Source: Bacillota bacterium
GTDB taxonomy: Bacteria; Bacillota; SHA-98; UBA4971
Length of the DNA: 64,000 nucleotides
Direction of reading: 5' to 3'
Assembly (NCBI GenBank): GCA_024653485.1
Contig: JANLFY010000011.1
Span: 1 to 64,000 of the forward strand
Shown: positions 43,060-51,413 of the stretch, piece by piece
Position numbering within the stretch: position 1 is the stretch's first letter
Layout of the letters: every line of letters begins with the position of its first letter
Made by a program: the position numbers and the translations under genes
Notes under the pieces: model-generated
Database searches by the model: none
The model's input: the letters and a program-made list of their open reading frames with translations, nothing else
What the model was told of the DNA's origin: nothing

Positions 43060-43430
43060 CTGTCCCCTCACGCCTTCCGATGCGGCCGTCCCGTTCGGTC
43101 TCGGCCTATCCAGTCTCCTCCCATCCGTGCTCGGCCCGTCGGGTCTCGGACTATCCGGTCCCGGCCTATCCGGTCTCGGCCCGTCGGCTCTGTCTCCCGT
43201 CGCGCCGTTCCCTCCCGCCGCCCCGTCAGCCTGCTCGGCTCGTCCGTCAGCTCCTCTCGTCTTTCAGCTCGGCTCGTCGGTGAGCACGGTTCGTCCGTTG
43301 GCCTAGCTCAGCTCGTCCGTCAGCCCGACCCGTCCGTGAGCCCGGTTCGTCCGTCGGACCAGCACGTCCGTCAACCCAGCTCATCCCTCAGCCCTCAGCC
43401 AACTCGTCCGCAAGCTCGGCTCGTCCCGGC
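43060..43430. repeat. Non-coding degenerate tandem repeats
   Basis: Pyrimidine-rich units related to GTCTCGGCCTATCCG and then CGTCCGTCAGCC repeat irregularly through about 370 bp between the SIMPL gene and the ABC exporter. No conserved spacer pattern (so not CRISPR) and no credible ORF. Confidence 0.6.
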
Positions 43431-43599
43431 GTCTCGCTGTCCCCTTCCGCTTGCCGCTCCGGCCGCTACGACCGGCGGCGTTGCCGCGTTCACAAGGTCC
43501 GAATACCTCGCGACAAGAGTCGTCTAACCTGTCGGATGGGAACATCTGGATGGCGATGAGGGTGCTGAGGGTGTCGAGGATGAGGAGGATGAGGGGGAG

Positions 43600-45216
43600 A
43601 TGAGGTTGAGCCTTCAGCGTGTACGGCGTGCACGGCGTGAGGGAAACGTCCCGGGCGTTCACCCAGGAAAGACGGGGGCGAGCACACACGAGGCAACCGG
43701 CGAGGTCGCATTACGCACGGTCGGCCTGACCCGCGTGTTCGGGCGTCACAGAGCCGTGGACTCGGTCAGTCTCGAAATCAAGGCGGGCGAGGTGTTCGGC
43801 TTCCTCGGCCCGAACGGAGCGGGCAAAACCACCACTATCAACATGATCCTCGGCCTCGTCCGTCCAACCGCGGGGCACGTCGAGATCCTGGGGCAGAGGG
43901 CCGGCTGGGCGAGCCCAGCTCCGCGCCGCATGGTGGGATCCCTACTCGGCGGCGTGAGGTTCTACCCACACATGGGCGGGCGAGAGAACCTGCGCGTCTT
44001 CGCCGCGGCCCTCGGAGGGGTTCCGGAGCGAAGGATCGACGAAGTGCTCGACCTCGTGGGACTGGCGGACCGGGCGCGCGACAAGGTAGGAGGCTACTCG
44101 CAGGGGATGCGCAGGCGCCTGGGGCTTGCGGTGGCGCTTCTGCGCGACCCCGCAGTGCTCGTGCTAGACGAGCCCGCGAACGGCCTGGATCCCGGCGGCA
44201 TCAAAGACATGCGCGACCTGGTCCGGACCCTTGCCGCCCAGGGCAAGGCAGTGTTTCTATCCAGCCACTTGCTGCACGAAGTCGAGATGACGTGCGACAG
44301 GGTGGCGATTCTCAGGCGTGGCGTGGTGCTCGCCCAGGGGCGCGTGAGCGACCTCCTTTCCGCGGCGCCCGCCGTGGAGATCCGGGTGGACTGTACCGAG
44401 CGAGCCGAGGGAATCCTGCGCGCCCATGCGGTCGCCGTCGACGGTGCGTCGCACGGCGGAAACGGGGACTTCATACGCGCCGTGCAGCGTGACGGTGATT
44501 GTCTCGTGGTGGAGTACGCCGTGGAGCACTCGGCGTTCCCGGTGGGCTCAGTGGACGCAGTCCCGGACCCCGGCGGCGTCTCCTCTCCGATCACGGTCCC
44601 GGACGCAGTCACAATTCCGGACGCAGTCACCGTCCGGGACACGGTCTCCGTCACAAACGCTGTCACCGTCACGAACGCGGTTGGCGTCCTCCCTCGCGCG
44701 CCGGCTGCCCTCCCAGACGTACGCGCCGTCTCGCGCGCAGTCGCAGTCCCAGACTCAGTCGGCGTCCCTCGCGCGCCGGCCTCGCCAGATGCGGCGTACC
44801 GAGCCGCCGCAAGCCGCCTAAACGCCCTTCTTGCCTCGCAGGACATATTCGCCCACCAGATCCAACCACGGAGGGCCTTGTTGGAGGAAGTGTTCTTCGA
44901 TGTGTTGGGCGAAGGGGAGGGTGACAGCCACAGGCGCGGGAACGACGGGCAGCTTGTCAAAGAGCGGTGGGCGTCGCCGGGTGAGGCTGGAACCGAAGCA
45001 GGCCCGGTGAGCGGAGTTCTTTGCCCAAGGGCGGGCAAGTACGAGGACGCGCGGACTGCCCGCGTGCGCCGACCGCGCACGGCGGGCACGCGTGGCGTGG
45101 ATCGCACGCAATCGCGGGCGACCAAGCAGGGCAAGTGGGAGAGCGAGCGCCTCACCAGGAGAGAAGGCGAGAGGAGAGAAGGCGAGGTGAACCCCGGTGT
45201 CTTGGCTGGCCGCTGA
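43600..45216 (+). CDS. ABC transporter ATP-binding protein (CcmA-type exporter)
   Basis: A 538-aa ATPase; the domain proper is residues about 38-260. Walker A GFLGPNGAGKTTTINMI, signature YSQGMRRRLGLAVAL, Walker B AVLVLDEPANGLDPGG and the switch His in LSSHLLHEVEMT. The C-terminal about 270 residues are unusual: a hexapeptide array (TVPDAV-TIPDAV-TVRDTV and further units) at 44593-44682, then an AAYRAAASRLNALLASQ segment where normal ATPases have their C-terminal domain, and a long Arg/Gly-rich tail. ATG 43600 follows a GGGGGAG stretch. It overlaps the permease gene by 20 nt; together they form a two-gene ABC-2 exporter of unknown substrate. Confidence 0.85.
   Translation: MRLSLQRVRRARREGNVPGVHPGKTGASTHEATGEVALRTVGLTRVFGRHRAVDSVSLEIKAGEVFGFLGPNGAGKTTTINMILGLVRPTAGHVEILGQRAGWASPAPRRMVGSLLGGVRFYPHMGGRENLRVFAAALGGVPERRIDEVLDLVGLADRARDKVGGYSQGMRRRLGLAVALLRDPAVLVLDEPANGLDPGGIKDMRDLVRTLAAQGKAVFLSSHLLHEVEMTCDRVAILRRGVVLAQGRVSDLLSAAPAVEIRVDCTERAEGILRAHAVAVDGASHGGNGDFIRAVQRDGDCLVVEYAVEHSAFPVGSVDAVPDPGGVSSPITVPDAVTIPDAVTVRDTVSVTNAVTVTNAVGVLPRAPAALPDVRAVSRAVAVPDSVGVPRAPASPDAAYRAAASRLNALLASQDIFAHQIQPRRALLEEVFFDVLGEGEGDSHRRGNDGQLVKERWASPGEAGTEAGPVSGVLCPRAGKYEDARTARVRRPRTAGTRGVDRTQSRATKQGKWESERLTRREGERREGEVNPGVLAGR
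44593..44682 (+). repeat. Five 18-bp coding repeats in the ABC ATPase
   Basis: Five consecutive 18-bp units, each encoding a six-residue repeat (TVPDAV, TIPDAV, TVRDTV, SVTNAV, TVTNAV). The 18-bp period is the same as in the non-coding array in the metG leader, though the sequence differs. Confidence 0.85.
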
Positions 45217-46144
45217 AATCCTCAAGCTCAGGAGGATGAGAGTTACTTGGGTCGTCATGATAGCGCTCGTGGCGTTCGAAGCGCTCATGATAGGTGGGAT
45301 GGCCCTTTGGGCGCAGAGTCGGCCGGGTGCGGGCGACATGACCGGCGAGGAGCGCGAACTCGCTGCGAGAGCCACGTCATTCCCGGCGTCCGTGCCGTTC
45401 ACCATCAGCTTTGCGGCGTCTTTCGGCCCGCTCTTCGCCGTGATCATCGCCGCGAGGCTGGCCGGCGACGAGTACGCTTTGGGAACCGTGAAGCAGCAAG
45501 TCTCCATGGGTGTGGACAGGCGCCGGTGCGCGGCGGTCAAGCTCGCCGCAGCAGCCCTCTCGTCTTTGTTGCTGCTGGTGACGGCGGTTGTGGCGGGAAC
45601 GGCTATCTCGCTGGTGGTAACGATGGCCCTCGGCCGGCCGGTGGAGGCTCGTGCCCTTACGGTACCCTTCATGGTCCAGGTCGCGCGGGGATTCGGGATA
45701 GCCTGGTTCACGCTCACGTTATACTCCGTGCTCACGGTGTGCACGGCGACCCTCACTCGGTCCGCGGCGGCCGCGACCACCGTCGGGATAGTGGTCCTCC
45801 TCCTTGAGGCCAGCTTGATGGGATCGCTTGCCGCACGATTCGCCGCAATCGCCAGGATAGTCCCCTACACCATCGGCCACAACGTCAACGTTCTCCTCGC
45901 CCTAATAGAACAAGGCGAGGCGGCGGCCGCGCAGGCAGCCCAAGCCGCAGCCGGAGCCGTCCAGGCTGGGCATGCTGCAAGTGCGGCGGCCCAGGCCCAC
46001 GCTGAGGCACAGGCGGGCGTGGCAGAGGTGGGCGCCGTTGCTTCCGCCCTCTATAGAGCTTTCGCGGTCTTGGGCGCGTGGCTCGCTGCCTTCGCAGGGT
46101 GCTCCGTGTGGGCTCTCGGCAGGCAGGAGCTTGGCGAGGAATAG
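45197..46144 (+). CDS. ABC-2 type transporter permease
   Basis: A 315-aa membrane protein with about six helices: EILKLRRMRVTWVVMIALVA at the start, then FAASFGPLFAVIIAARLAGD, ALGTVKQQVSMGVDRRRC (the usual cytoplasmic coupling segment), and later TVGIVVLLLEASLMG. A last helix near residue 300 is preceded by an Ala-rich extracytoplasmic segment (AAAAQAAQAAAGAVQAGHAA) that looks like another repeat insertion. GTG 45197 overlaps the ATPase gene by 20 nt, so translation is coupled. Confidence 0.83.
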   Translation: MSWLAAEILKLRRMRVTWVVMIALVAFEALMIGGMALWAQSRPGAGDMTGEERELAARATSFPASVPFTISFAASFGPLFAVIIAARLAGDEYALGTVKQQVSMGVDRRRCAAVKLAAAALSSLLLLVTAVVAGTAISLVVTMALGRPVEARALTVPFMVQVARGFGIAWFTLTLYSVLTVCTATLTRSAAAATTVGIVVLLLEASLMGSLAARFAAIARIVPYTIGHNVNVLLALIEQGEAAAAQAAQAAAGAVQAGHAASAAAQAHAEAQAGVAEVGAVASALYRAFAVLGAWLAAFAGCSVWALGRQELGEE

Positions 46145-46202
46145 AAGGATGCCCGCCCTGGGTGTCGAAAGGCTTAACCAACAGAGCGGTGAAGCTGCCC
46201 GG

Positions 46203-46221
46203 TTTACGCTCCAACGGGTGA
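46203..46221. promoter_or_regulatory. Candidate SatD-operon operator, site 1
   Basis: TTTACG-N7-GGGTGA, 43 nt before the SatD start. The same 6-7-6 layout recurs twice before the DUF3307 gene. This site is the weakest in symmetry. Confidence 0.4.
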
Positions 46222-46263
46222 AATGGGGGCGTCAGCGCCGTAGGCAGATGGGGTGGTGACGGC

Positions 46264-47061
46264 GTGGTGGAGGCAATGATCGTGGGGACCGACCTCGTGA
46301 CTGTGGTGACGGCTGACGTCATTAGATCGAGGGACGCTCGGGACATCGTGGCGGCTCTTCCCGCCAAGCTGGCCTCGGTCGCACACCCTCTGCTCGTCAC
46401 GCCCTTCTCCGTCTCACGCGGCGACGAGCTCCAGGCTGTCTGCAGAGGCCCGCTCCAAGCTCCCGAGATCGTCCGACAGCTTAGGTACGCTTGCCTGCCT
46501 CTTCGTCTACGAATCGGCATAGGAGTGGGTGAAATAGAGCCCAACCCCGGTGGCCCCGGGCCCGACATCAACGAGCACGCGTCAGGCTCCGTTCACACGA
46601 ACGCTCCCGGCCACCGTCAAGGCGTGTCGCCCTCAGGGTTGACGGATGCCTCGGGGGTCCCCGATCCTGGCGCGCGCGTCCACGCCCCAGCGCTGAGCTC
46701 GTGGGAAATGAACGGCTCCGCGTTCAGACGCGCCCGCGAAGCTCTGGAGTCCCTCGGGAAAGGCACGGCGCCGCGCACCGCTGTGCGTTCCGGCGACCCA
46801 TGCTTCGACGAGGCCGTGGGTGCTCTCCTAGCCCTCATGGACGCGATCCAGGGGCGATGGACGCCCGCTCAATGGGACGCCATTCATCACTACGAGCGGC
46901 TCGGCACGTATGGCGCGGCAGGCAAGGCGCTCGGCATCGCCCTGCAGAACGTCCAGAAAAGGTGCAAGGCCGCGAGCTGGTCCGCCGTAAGCCAGGCCGA
47001 GCAGGCGCTCAGGCGTCTTGCCGAGCTCTGGTGGGGGGATGCTTCACCGTTACGCGGGTGA
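46264..47061 (+). CDS. SatD-family protein
   Basis: A 265-aa SatD-family protein. N-terminal VVTADVIRSRDARDIVAALP and SVSRGDELQAVCRGP, then LRLRIGIGVGEIEPNP and SSWEMNGSAFRRAREALE are the family marks. Residues about 200-255 look like a sigma-region-4-like helix-turn-helix (WTPAQWDAIHHYERLGTYGA, then AGKALGIALQNVQKRC), so DNA binding is likely. A Gly/Pro/His-rich insert (about residues 98-140) interrupts the core. It sits directly before a DUF3307 membrane protein, the usual partner. The biological role of this pair is not established; SatD proteins were named from a streptococcal locus. Its stop codon forms part of the second operator-like site. Confidence 0.8.
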   Translation: MVEAMIVGTDLVTVVTADVIRSRDARDIVAALPAKLASVAHPLLVTPFSVSRGDELQAVCRGPLQAPEIVRQLRYACLPLRLRIGIGVGEIEPNPGGPGPDINEHASGSVHTNAPGHRQGVSPSGLTDASGVPDPGARVHAPALSSWEMNGSAFRRAREALESLGKGTAPRTAVRSGDPCFDEAVGALLALMDAIQGRWTPAQWDAIHHYERLGTYGAAGKALGIALQNVQKRCKAASWSAVSQAEQALRRLAELWWGDASPLRG

Positions 47062-47090
47062 TGTGAGGATTTTCACCGCTCAGTGGGTGA
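47043..47090. promoter_or_regulatory. Two candidate operators before the DUF3307 gene
   Basis: Two 19-bp inverted repeats, TTCACC-N7-GGGTGA, at 47043-47061 (overlapping the SatD stop codon) and 47072-47090, 29 bp apart start to start. Together with the site at 46203 they suggest a shared binding protein, perhaps SatD itself. Confidence 0.55.
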
Positions 47091-47111
47091 GACATGGGGA
47101 GGTCCGTGGCG

Positions 47112-48005
47112 ATGACGTTCTTTCTTCTCGGCCTTCTGGCGCACGTCGTAGCGGATTTCGCGCTTCAGGCTGACAGCGTGGTCGAGAGCAAGGGGAAGCG
47201 GATCCCCCGCGGCTATCTCAAGCACGGCGCGATCGTGCTGGTTTCGAACGCGATAGCGTTCCACGTGTACGGGCTTAAGGTGGCAGCAGCGATCGCGGCC
47301 GCCGTCGCCGCGACGCACATCGGCATCGACTGGCTGAAGTCCATGGCCGAAGGACGCGGTGCGGTCGGGAGTACGCGGTCGGGCGCCGGTGCAAGCGGGA
47401 GGTCGGGCACAAGCTCGGGCGCCATCGGCGACGCGCGCTCGGGCTTCGACGGGCTCGACGGCCGCGGCGCAACGAGGGGCTTACTGGTGTTCCTGCTTGA
47501 CCAGTGCGCTCACGTGGCCGTTCTCGTGGGGGTGTGGGAACTTGCCGTTGACCTATACGTCGCACGCTTGTCCGAAAGCGTCTTGCGGATTTACCAGGGC
47601 ACATTCTTACGGAAGACCGTCCAGGCGCTTCTCCCCGCCTGCACCGCGCTGGACCTATCATTCGACAAGGTGCTCATCATCGCCCTCGCGTACGTAACCG
47701 TGGTTTTCGTCGGCGCGGTCTTCGTGCGACAGGTGCTCGACGCGTTCTCCATCTACGCTGAGCCCAGGCTCTCGACGCGCGCCGGCCGCTGCATCGGAAT
47801 GGCGGAGAGGGCGCTCATGCTCACGCTCGTACTCGTGGACGCCCTGCCGTCTATAGCGTTCGTCCTGACCGCGAAGTCTCTCGCCCGCTTTCAGGAACTC
47901 AACGACATGGGGTTCGCGGAATACTACCTCGTGGGCACGCTCACGAGCGCTGTGGTCGCCGTGAGCGTGGGCATAGCCGCGAGGGCTGTCATCCAGGTGT
48001 TGTAG
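47112..48005 (+). CDS. DUF3307 membrane protein
   Basis: A 297-aa polytopic protein. The diagnostic start is MTFFLLGLLAHVVADFALQA with DSVVESK, the conserved DUF3307 motif in the first helix, then a helix pair ending AATHIGIDWLKS. A Gly/Ser/Arg-rich insert (about residues 83-118) separates this from VFLLDQCAHVAVLVGVWELA, and further helices follow. ATG 47112 has GGGGAGG 9 nt upstream; a GTG at 47106 is also possible. Function unknown; it is regularly found beside SatD-family proteins. Confidence 0.82.
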   Translation: MTFFLLGLLAHVVADFALQADSVVESKGKRIPRGYLKHGAIVLVSNAIAFHVYGLKVAAAIAAAVAATHIGIDWLKSMAEGRGAVGSTRSGAGASGRSGTSSGAIGDARSGFDGLDGRGATRGLLVFLLDQCAHVAVLVGVWELAVDLYVARLSESVLRIYQGTFLRKTVQALLPACTALDLSFDKVLIIALAYVTVVFVGAVFVRQVLDAFSIYAEPRLSTRAGRCIGMAERALMLTLVLVDALPSIAFVLTAKSLARFQELNDMGFAEYYLVGTLTSAVVAVSVGIAARAVIQVL

Positions 48006-48037
48006 GTCATAGGCCGTGCCGCAGCGCCCAGCGTTGA

Positions 48038-48916
48038 TCACAGCGTTGATCGGTGCCGGCCACCGCGCGCCGGACGGGCTGCGGGGCCCGCCGGCTCAAC
48101 CTGCGGGACGGCTCTCGCAGGTTTCGCTGGTGTGGCGGGCTTGGCGGGTGAGCCTGGTTTCGCGGGAACGGCGGGCTTGGCGGGCTCGGACGGTTTGGCC
48201 GGCTCGGACGGTTTGGCCGGTTTGCCCGGTTTGGCAGGCTTGGCCCGTTGGGCCGGCTTGGCCGAATCCGACGGCTTCGCCGGCTCCGGGGGCTTCGCCG
48301 ACGTGGCGGACTTGGCTGGCGTGGCGGACTTCGCCGGTTCGGCGGACTCGGCGGGTTCAGGTGGCTTAGATGGTGTCGCGGGCTTGGCCGGTTCAGCAGG
48401 CTTGGCTGACTTGGCCCGCGCCGCGGGTTTGGCTGATGCGGGCCGTCCCCCTGATCTCTCGGCCTTCGCGCTTTCGCCCGCGCAATCTTGCGCCGCGCGC
48501 TCGCCGCTCTCGACAGTTTCCAGGGATTCCGACAGCGTTGCGGCATTCCCCGTCGCCAGCGGCATCGCCTGCGCGACCACTCTGTGCACGTACGTCACTT
48601 TCCTCGCGCTCTCCACCGCGACCGCGTCGATCTTTCCGTCCCGAACGAGCTGCGAGAGAACGCTGTCGTTGATTGAAACCTTGGCTACCATGTCGAACAC
48701 CGGCGGAGGAAGGACGTGCCGGAGCAGCGGGATGTCGTACTCGACCTTCTGGGCCTCGAGGTAGCTCACTTTGCCTCGGTCCGTCTCCAGTTGTTTTACG
48801 CCGGTCGCCTGGAAGTGCTGCACCAGCAACCCCTTGAGGTACTCCTCGCGCCTCTCCAGCTCCTTCCTCCGCTCGTTGATGTCGATGAACTCCCTGGCGA
48901 TAGCGCTGATGTCCAC
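48038..48916 (-). CDS. Hypothetical protein with Ala-Lys-Pro repeat tail
   Basis: A 292-aa protein of unknown function. Residues 1-35 are a charged, probably coiled-coil helix (IDINERRKELERREEYLKGL), then LETDRGKVSYLEAQKVEYDI and VFDMVAKVSINDSVLSQLVR, which looks like a folded domain of about 110 residues, similar in style to small phage-type proteins. Residues from about 155 to 285 are a basic, disordered repeat (EPAKPxxPAKP), encoded by 9-15-bp units. The tail resembles histone H1-like or wall-spanning linkers, and it could bind nucleic acid; that is inference. GTG 48916 follows GGAGGCGGG. Confidence 0.6.
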   Translation of the reverse strand: MDISAIAREFIDINERRKELERREEYLKGLLVQHFQATGVKQLETDRGKVSYLEAQKVEYDIPLLRHVLPPPVFDMVAKVSINDSVLSQLVRDGKIDAVAVESARKVTYVHRVVAQAMPLATGNAATLSESLETVESGERAAQDCAGESAKAERSGGRPASAKPAARAKSAKPAEPAKPATPSKPPEPAESAEPAKSATPAKSATSAKPPEPAKPSDSAKPAQRAKPAKPGKPAKPSEPAKPSEPAKPAVPAKPGSPAKPATPAKPARAVPQVEPAGPAARPARGGRHRSTL

Positions 48917-49377
48917 GCCCGCCCGCCTCCGTTCGGCTCATGTTCTCGGCATTCGCTCGCTCGTCTCGCTCGTCTCGCTCGCTGCTCTGCCGACGCGTCG
49001 GAGCGCGATGCTAATGCTAGACCAGCGGCAGGCGCGGCTGAGCGCAGCTGAGCACGGCTGAGCACGGTTGAGCACGGTTGAGCACGGATAAGGGCTGAGA
49101 CGGTTGCCGCTTTCGCCCCCGACGCCGGTGCCTGCGCACTACTGGTCCGCTACTACATATGAGCCGTCGAAGATGGATATGCCTGTGTGCCAATGCCCTG
49201 TGTCCCAATGCACGGGAGGCTCGCGCGTCCAGCGCGCTCGCGAGCGCCACCGAGCCACCCCTCTCGGGCCGCGGCACACCGTCAAGGCACACCGTCGAGA
49301 AGGCGGGGGCCTCTCGCACGCTCGTGGAGAGGCCCCGGGTCACGAAAGGAACGCGCCTTCCTTCCACTGTCATCCCG
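48917..49377. other. Intergenic with 10-bp tandem repeats
   Basis: A decamer close to GCTGAGCACG repeats about five times at 49036-49087, after CTCGCTCGTCTCG runs near 48955-48990. No gene recognised in the 460 bp. Confidence 0.55.
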
Positions 49378-50430
49378 TCATCCCTTGAAGGCCCCCACGG
49401 TAAGACCCTTCAGGAAGTAGCGCTGGAACAGAAGGAAGACCAGGGTAATGGGGATGGCGGCGTAGGTCGCGCCGGCCATCAAGAGCCCGAACGCCATGGG
49501 CACCTCTTCCTGCAGCATCGCCAGACCCACCTGAAGGGTGCGCATTTCCGACGAGTTGGTGATGACGAGAGGCCACAAGAAGTCGTTCCACTCCCCCACG
49601 AACGTGAAGATGCCCAACACCGCCAGGGCGGGTTTGGCGAGCGGAGCCACGATCAGCGTGAAGATGCCGAATTCGGAAGCCCCATCTATCCTACCGGCGT
49701 CGATGATCTCACCGGGGAGCGTCTGCATGAACTGCTTCATGAGAAACACCCCGAAAGGCGCGGCAATGGCGGGGAGAATGAGGCCGTAGTACGTGTTCAC
49801 GAACCCGATCTTCGACATGAGGATGTAGCGGGGTATGAGCGTGACCTGGCCCGGAACCATCATGGATCCTACATACAGCCAAAACAGCAGGTTCCTTCCG
49901 GCGAAACTCTTCTTCGCAAACGCGTACCCTGCGAGAGCCGCAACGAAGAGCTGCGCCGCTGTGACCGTCACAGCCACGATGACGCTGTTCAGAGTCCACC
50001 GCCCCAGAAGCGGCCGTGCAAGAAGGTCTCTGAAGTTCGCCGCGGACGGGTTTTTCGGGAACCACTCCGGAGGAAGCTTCACCACAAGCGTGGGCTCTTG
50101 AATGGCCGTGACCACCATCCAGTACAGAGGCATCAATGACGCGACCGCAAGCAGAGTCACTATCAACAAGGCGATCGCATCGCCCGGCCGGAGCCTCCTC
50201 CAACGAAGCACGCGCCTTGAGGCTGTCGGGGGACGTCTTGTCGCGGTCGTCGCTGTGCTGTTCGCCGCTGCGCCCTTCAGAGTGTCCGCCGTTGCGCCAG
50301 CCATCGCCGCCACCGTTGTACCCTCCGTTGCGAACGTTGCCATGCCCGTCGTTGCGACCATCGAAGCGCTCGTAGCCGCGCTCATTGTCGCGGGAGCCGG
50401 CTTTCCCGAGAAAGACGAGGAAGTGGGCAT
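49378..50430 (-). CDS. Sugar ABC transporter permease (MalG-type), second system
   Basis: A 350-aa inner-membrane permease, CUT1 family. Six helices with EAA loop DAGRIDGASEFGIFTLIVAP (the usual EAA glutamate is replaced by aspartate) and MMVPGQVTLIPRY; it ends LFQRYFLKGLTVGAFKG. The N-terminal about 65 residues are an unusual Ala/Thr/Met-rich stretch (ASMVATTGMATFATEGTTVA) absent from relatives. ATG 50430 overlaps the upstream permease stop (TGATG) after AGGAGG. It functions with the MalF-type subunit and binding protein that follow upstream. Confidence 0.9.
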   Translation of the reverse strand: MPTSSSFSGKPAPATMSAATSASMVATTGMATFATEGTTVAAMAGATADTLKGAAANSTATTATRRPPTASRRVLRWRRLRPGDAIALLIVTLLAVASLMPLYWMVVTAIQEPTLVVKLPPEWFPKNPSAANFRDLLARPLLGRWTLNSVIVAVTVTAAQLFVAALAGYAFAKKSFAGRNLLFWLYVGSMMVPGQVTLIPRYILMSKIGFVNTYYGLILPAIAAPFGVFLMKQFMQTLPGEIIDAGRIDGASEFGIFTLIVAPLAKPALAVLGIFTFVGEWNDFLWPLVITNSSEMRTLQVGLAMLQEEVPMAFGLLMAGATYAAIPITLVFLLFQRYFLKGLTVGAFKG

Positions 50431-51317
50431 CAGTACTCCACCTCCTGTCCGAGCCACTTGAACTGGGCGAGCGCCAACACGAAAATGATGGCGAACAGCA
50501 CGACGGCCTGCGCTGAAGCGAGCCCGAAGTTGAACTGCTTGAATGCGGTGTCATAGATGAGGTACACCAAGGTCGTCGTGGCGAACTGCGGACCTCCCTG
50601 CGTCATCAGGTATATGTTCGTGAACACCTGAAAACTGGATATGGTGCCCATGACGGTCAGGTAGAGCAGCGTGGGACGCAGAAGAGGGAGCGTGACCCTG
50701 AAGAATGCCTGGGTCTTGGTGGCCCCATCGAGATAGGCCGCCTCGTACAGGTGATGTGGGATGCTCCCCATCGCCGCCGTGATCAGGACGATGGATGACC
50801 CCCCGCCCATGACGACCTGCATGAAGACGATGGACGGAAGCGCGGTTCGAACGTCTCCCAGCCACGCGTGCGGACCAAGTCCCAGAAGATCCATTAGATA
50901 GTTCAAGAGTCCGAACGGCGGGTTGAATATCCACAGCCAGACCATGGAGATTATGACAGACGAAGTCACGTGCGGCAGGTAGAAGGCAGCCTTGAAGAAG
51001 GTCTGGAGCGGCTTGGCAAAGGGGTATATCAGTGCTGAGATGATGAGGGCCTTCCCCAGCCAAAGAGGTACGACCGCAAGAGTGTAGAGCGCCGTATTCC
51101 TCAACGCGACCCAGAAGAGGTTGTTTCGGAATAGCTGTACGTAGTTCCGGACCCCCACCCATTCCTGACTGAAGACTTTGTAGTCCAGAAGACTCAAGTA
51201 GCCGCCCCACACTACGGGCAATAGAAAGAAGAACGCGAAAAGGACAAAGCTGGGTATGACGAAAGCATATGCCCAGCGGTCCTTGTATACCCTCCGAATG
51301 AGCGTCTCCAAACCCAC
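50430..51317 (-). CDS. Sugar ABC transporter permease (MalF-type), second system
   Basis: A 295-aa permease with six helices: RWAYAFVIPSFVLFAFFFLL-like start (AYAFVIPSFVLFAFFFLLPV), EAA loop EAAYLDGATKTQAFFRVTLP, and YLMTQGGPQFATTTLVYLIY, the conserved region before the last helices. It is translationally coupled to the MalG-type gene. The UgpA/LacF-like character suggests an oligosaccharide or glycerol-phosphate-type solute, but the substrate cannot be read from sequence. Confidence 0.92.
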   Translation of the reverse strand: MGLETLIRRVYKDRWAYAFVIPSFVLFAFFFLLPVVWGGYLSLLDYKVFSQEWVGVRNYVQLFRNNLFWVALRNTALYTLAVVPLWLGKALIISALIYPFAKPLQTFFKAAFYLPHVTSSVIISMVWLWIFNPPFGLLNYLMDLLGLGPHAWLGDVRTALPSIVFMQVVMGGGSSIVLITAAMGSIPHHLYEAAYLDGATKTQAFFRVTLPLLRPTLLYLTVMGTISSFQVFTNIYLMTQGGPQFATTTLVYLIYDTAFKQFNFGLASAQAVVLFAIIFVLALAQFKWLGQEVEY

Positions 51318-51413
51318 ACCTCCAACGCCTCATGTCTCGTCTGGTCACGCTGGGCGGCGGAGACGAGTCCCCGCCGCCCCTTCTCGGCGACCAAGCTCGG
51401 CGCCATGTCTCCT

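Noticed and set aside
43060-43430. CRISPR array
   Set aside because: Repeats are irregular in length and sequence and lack unique spacers; no cas gene is in the window.
49159-50139. Plus-strand frame of 326 aa opposite a MalG-type permease
   Set aside because: It is antisense to conserved permease helices, with His/Arg/Glu-rich shadow composition.
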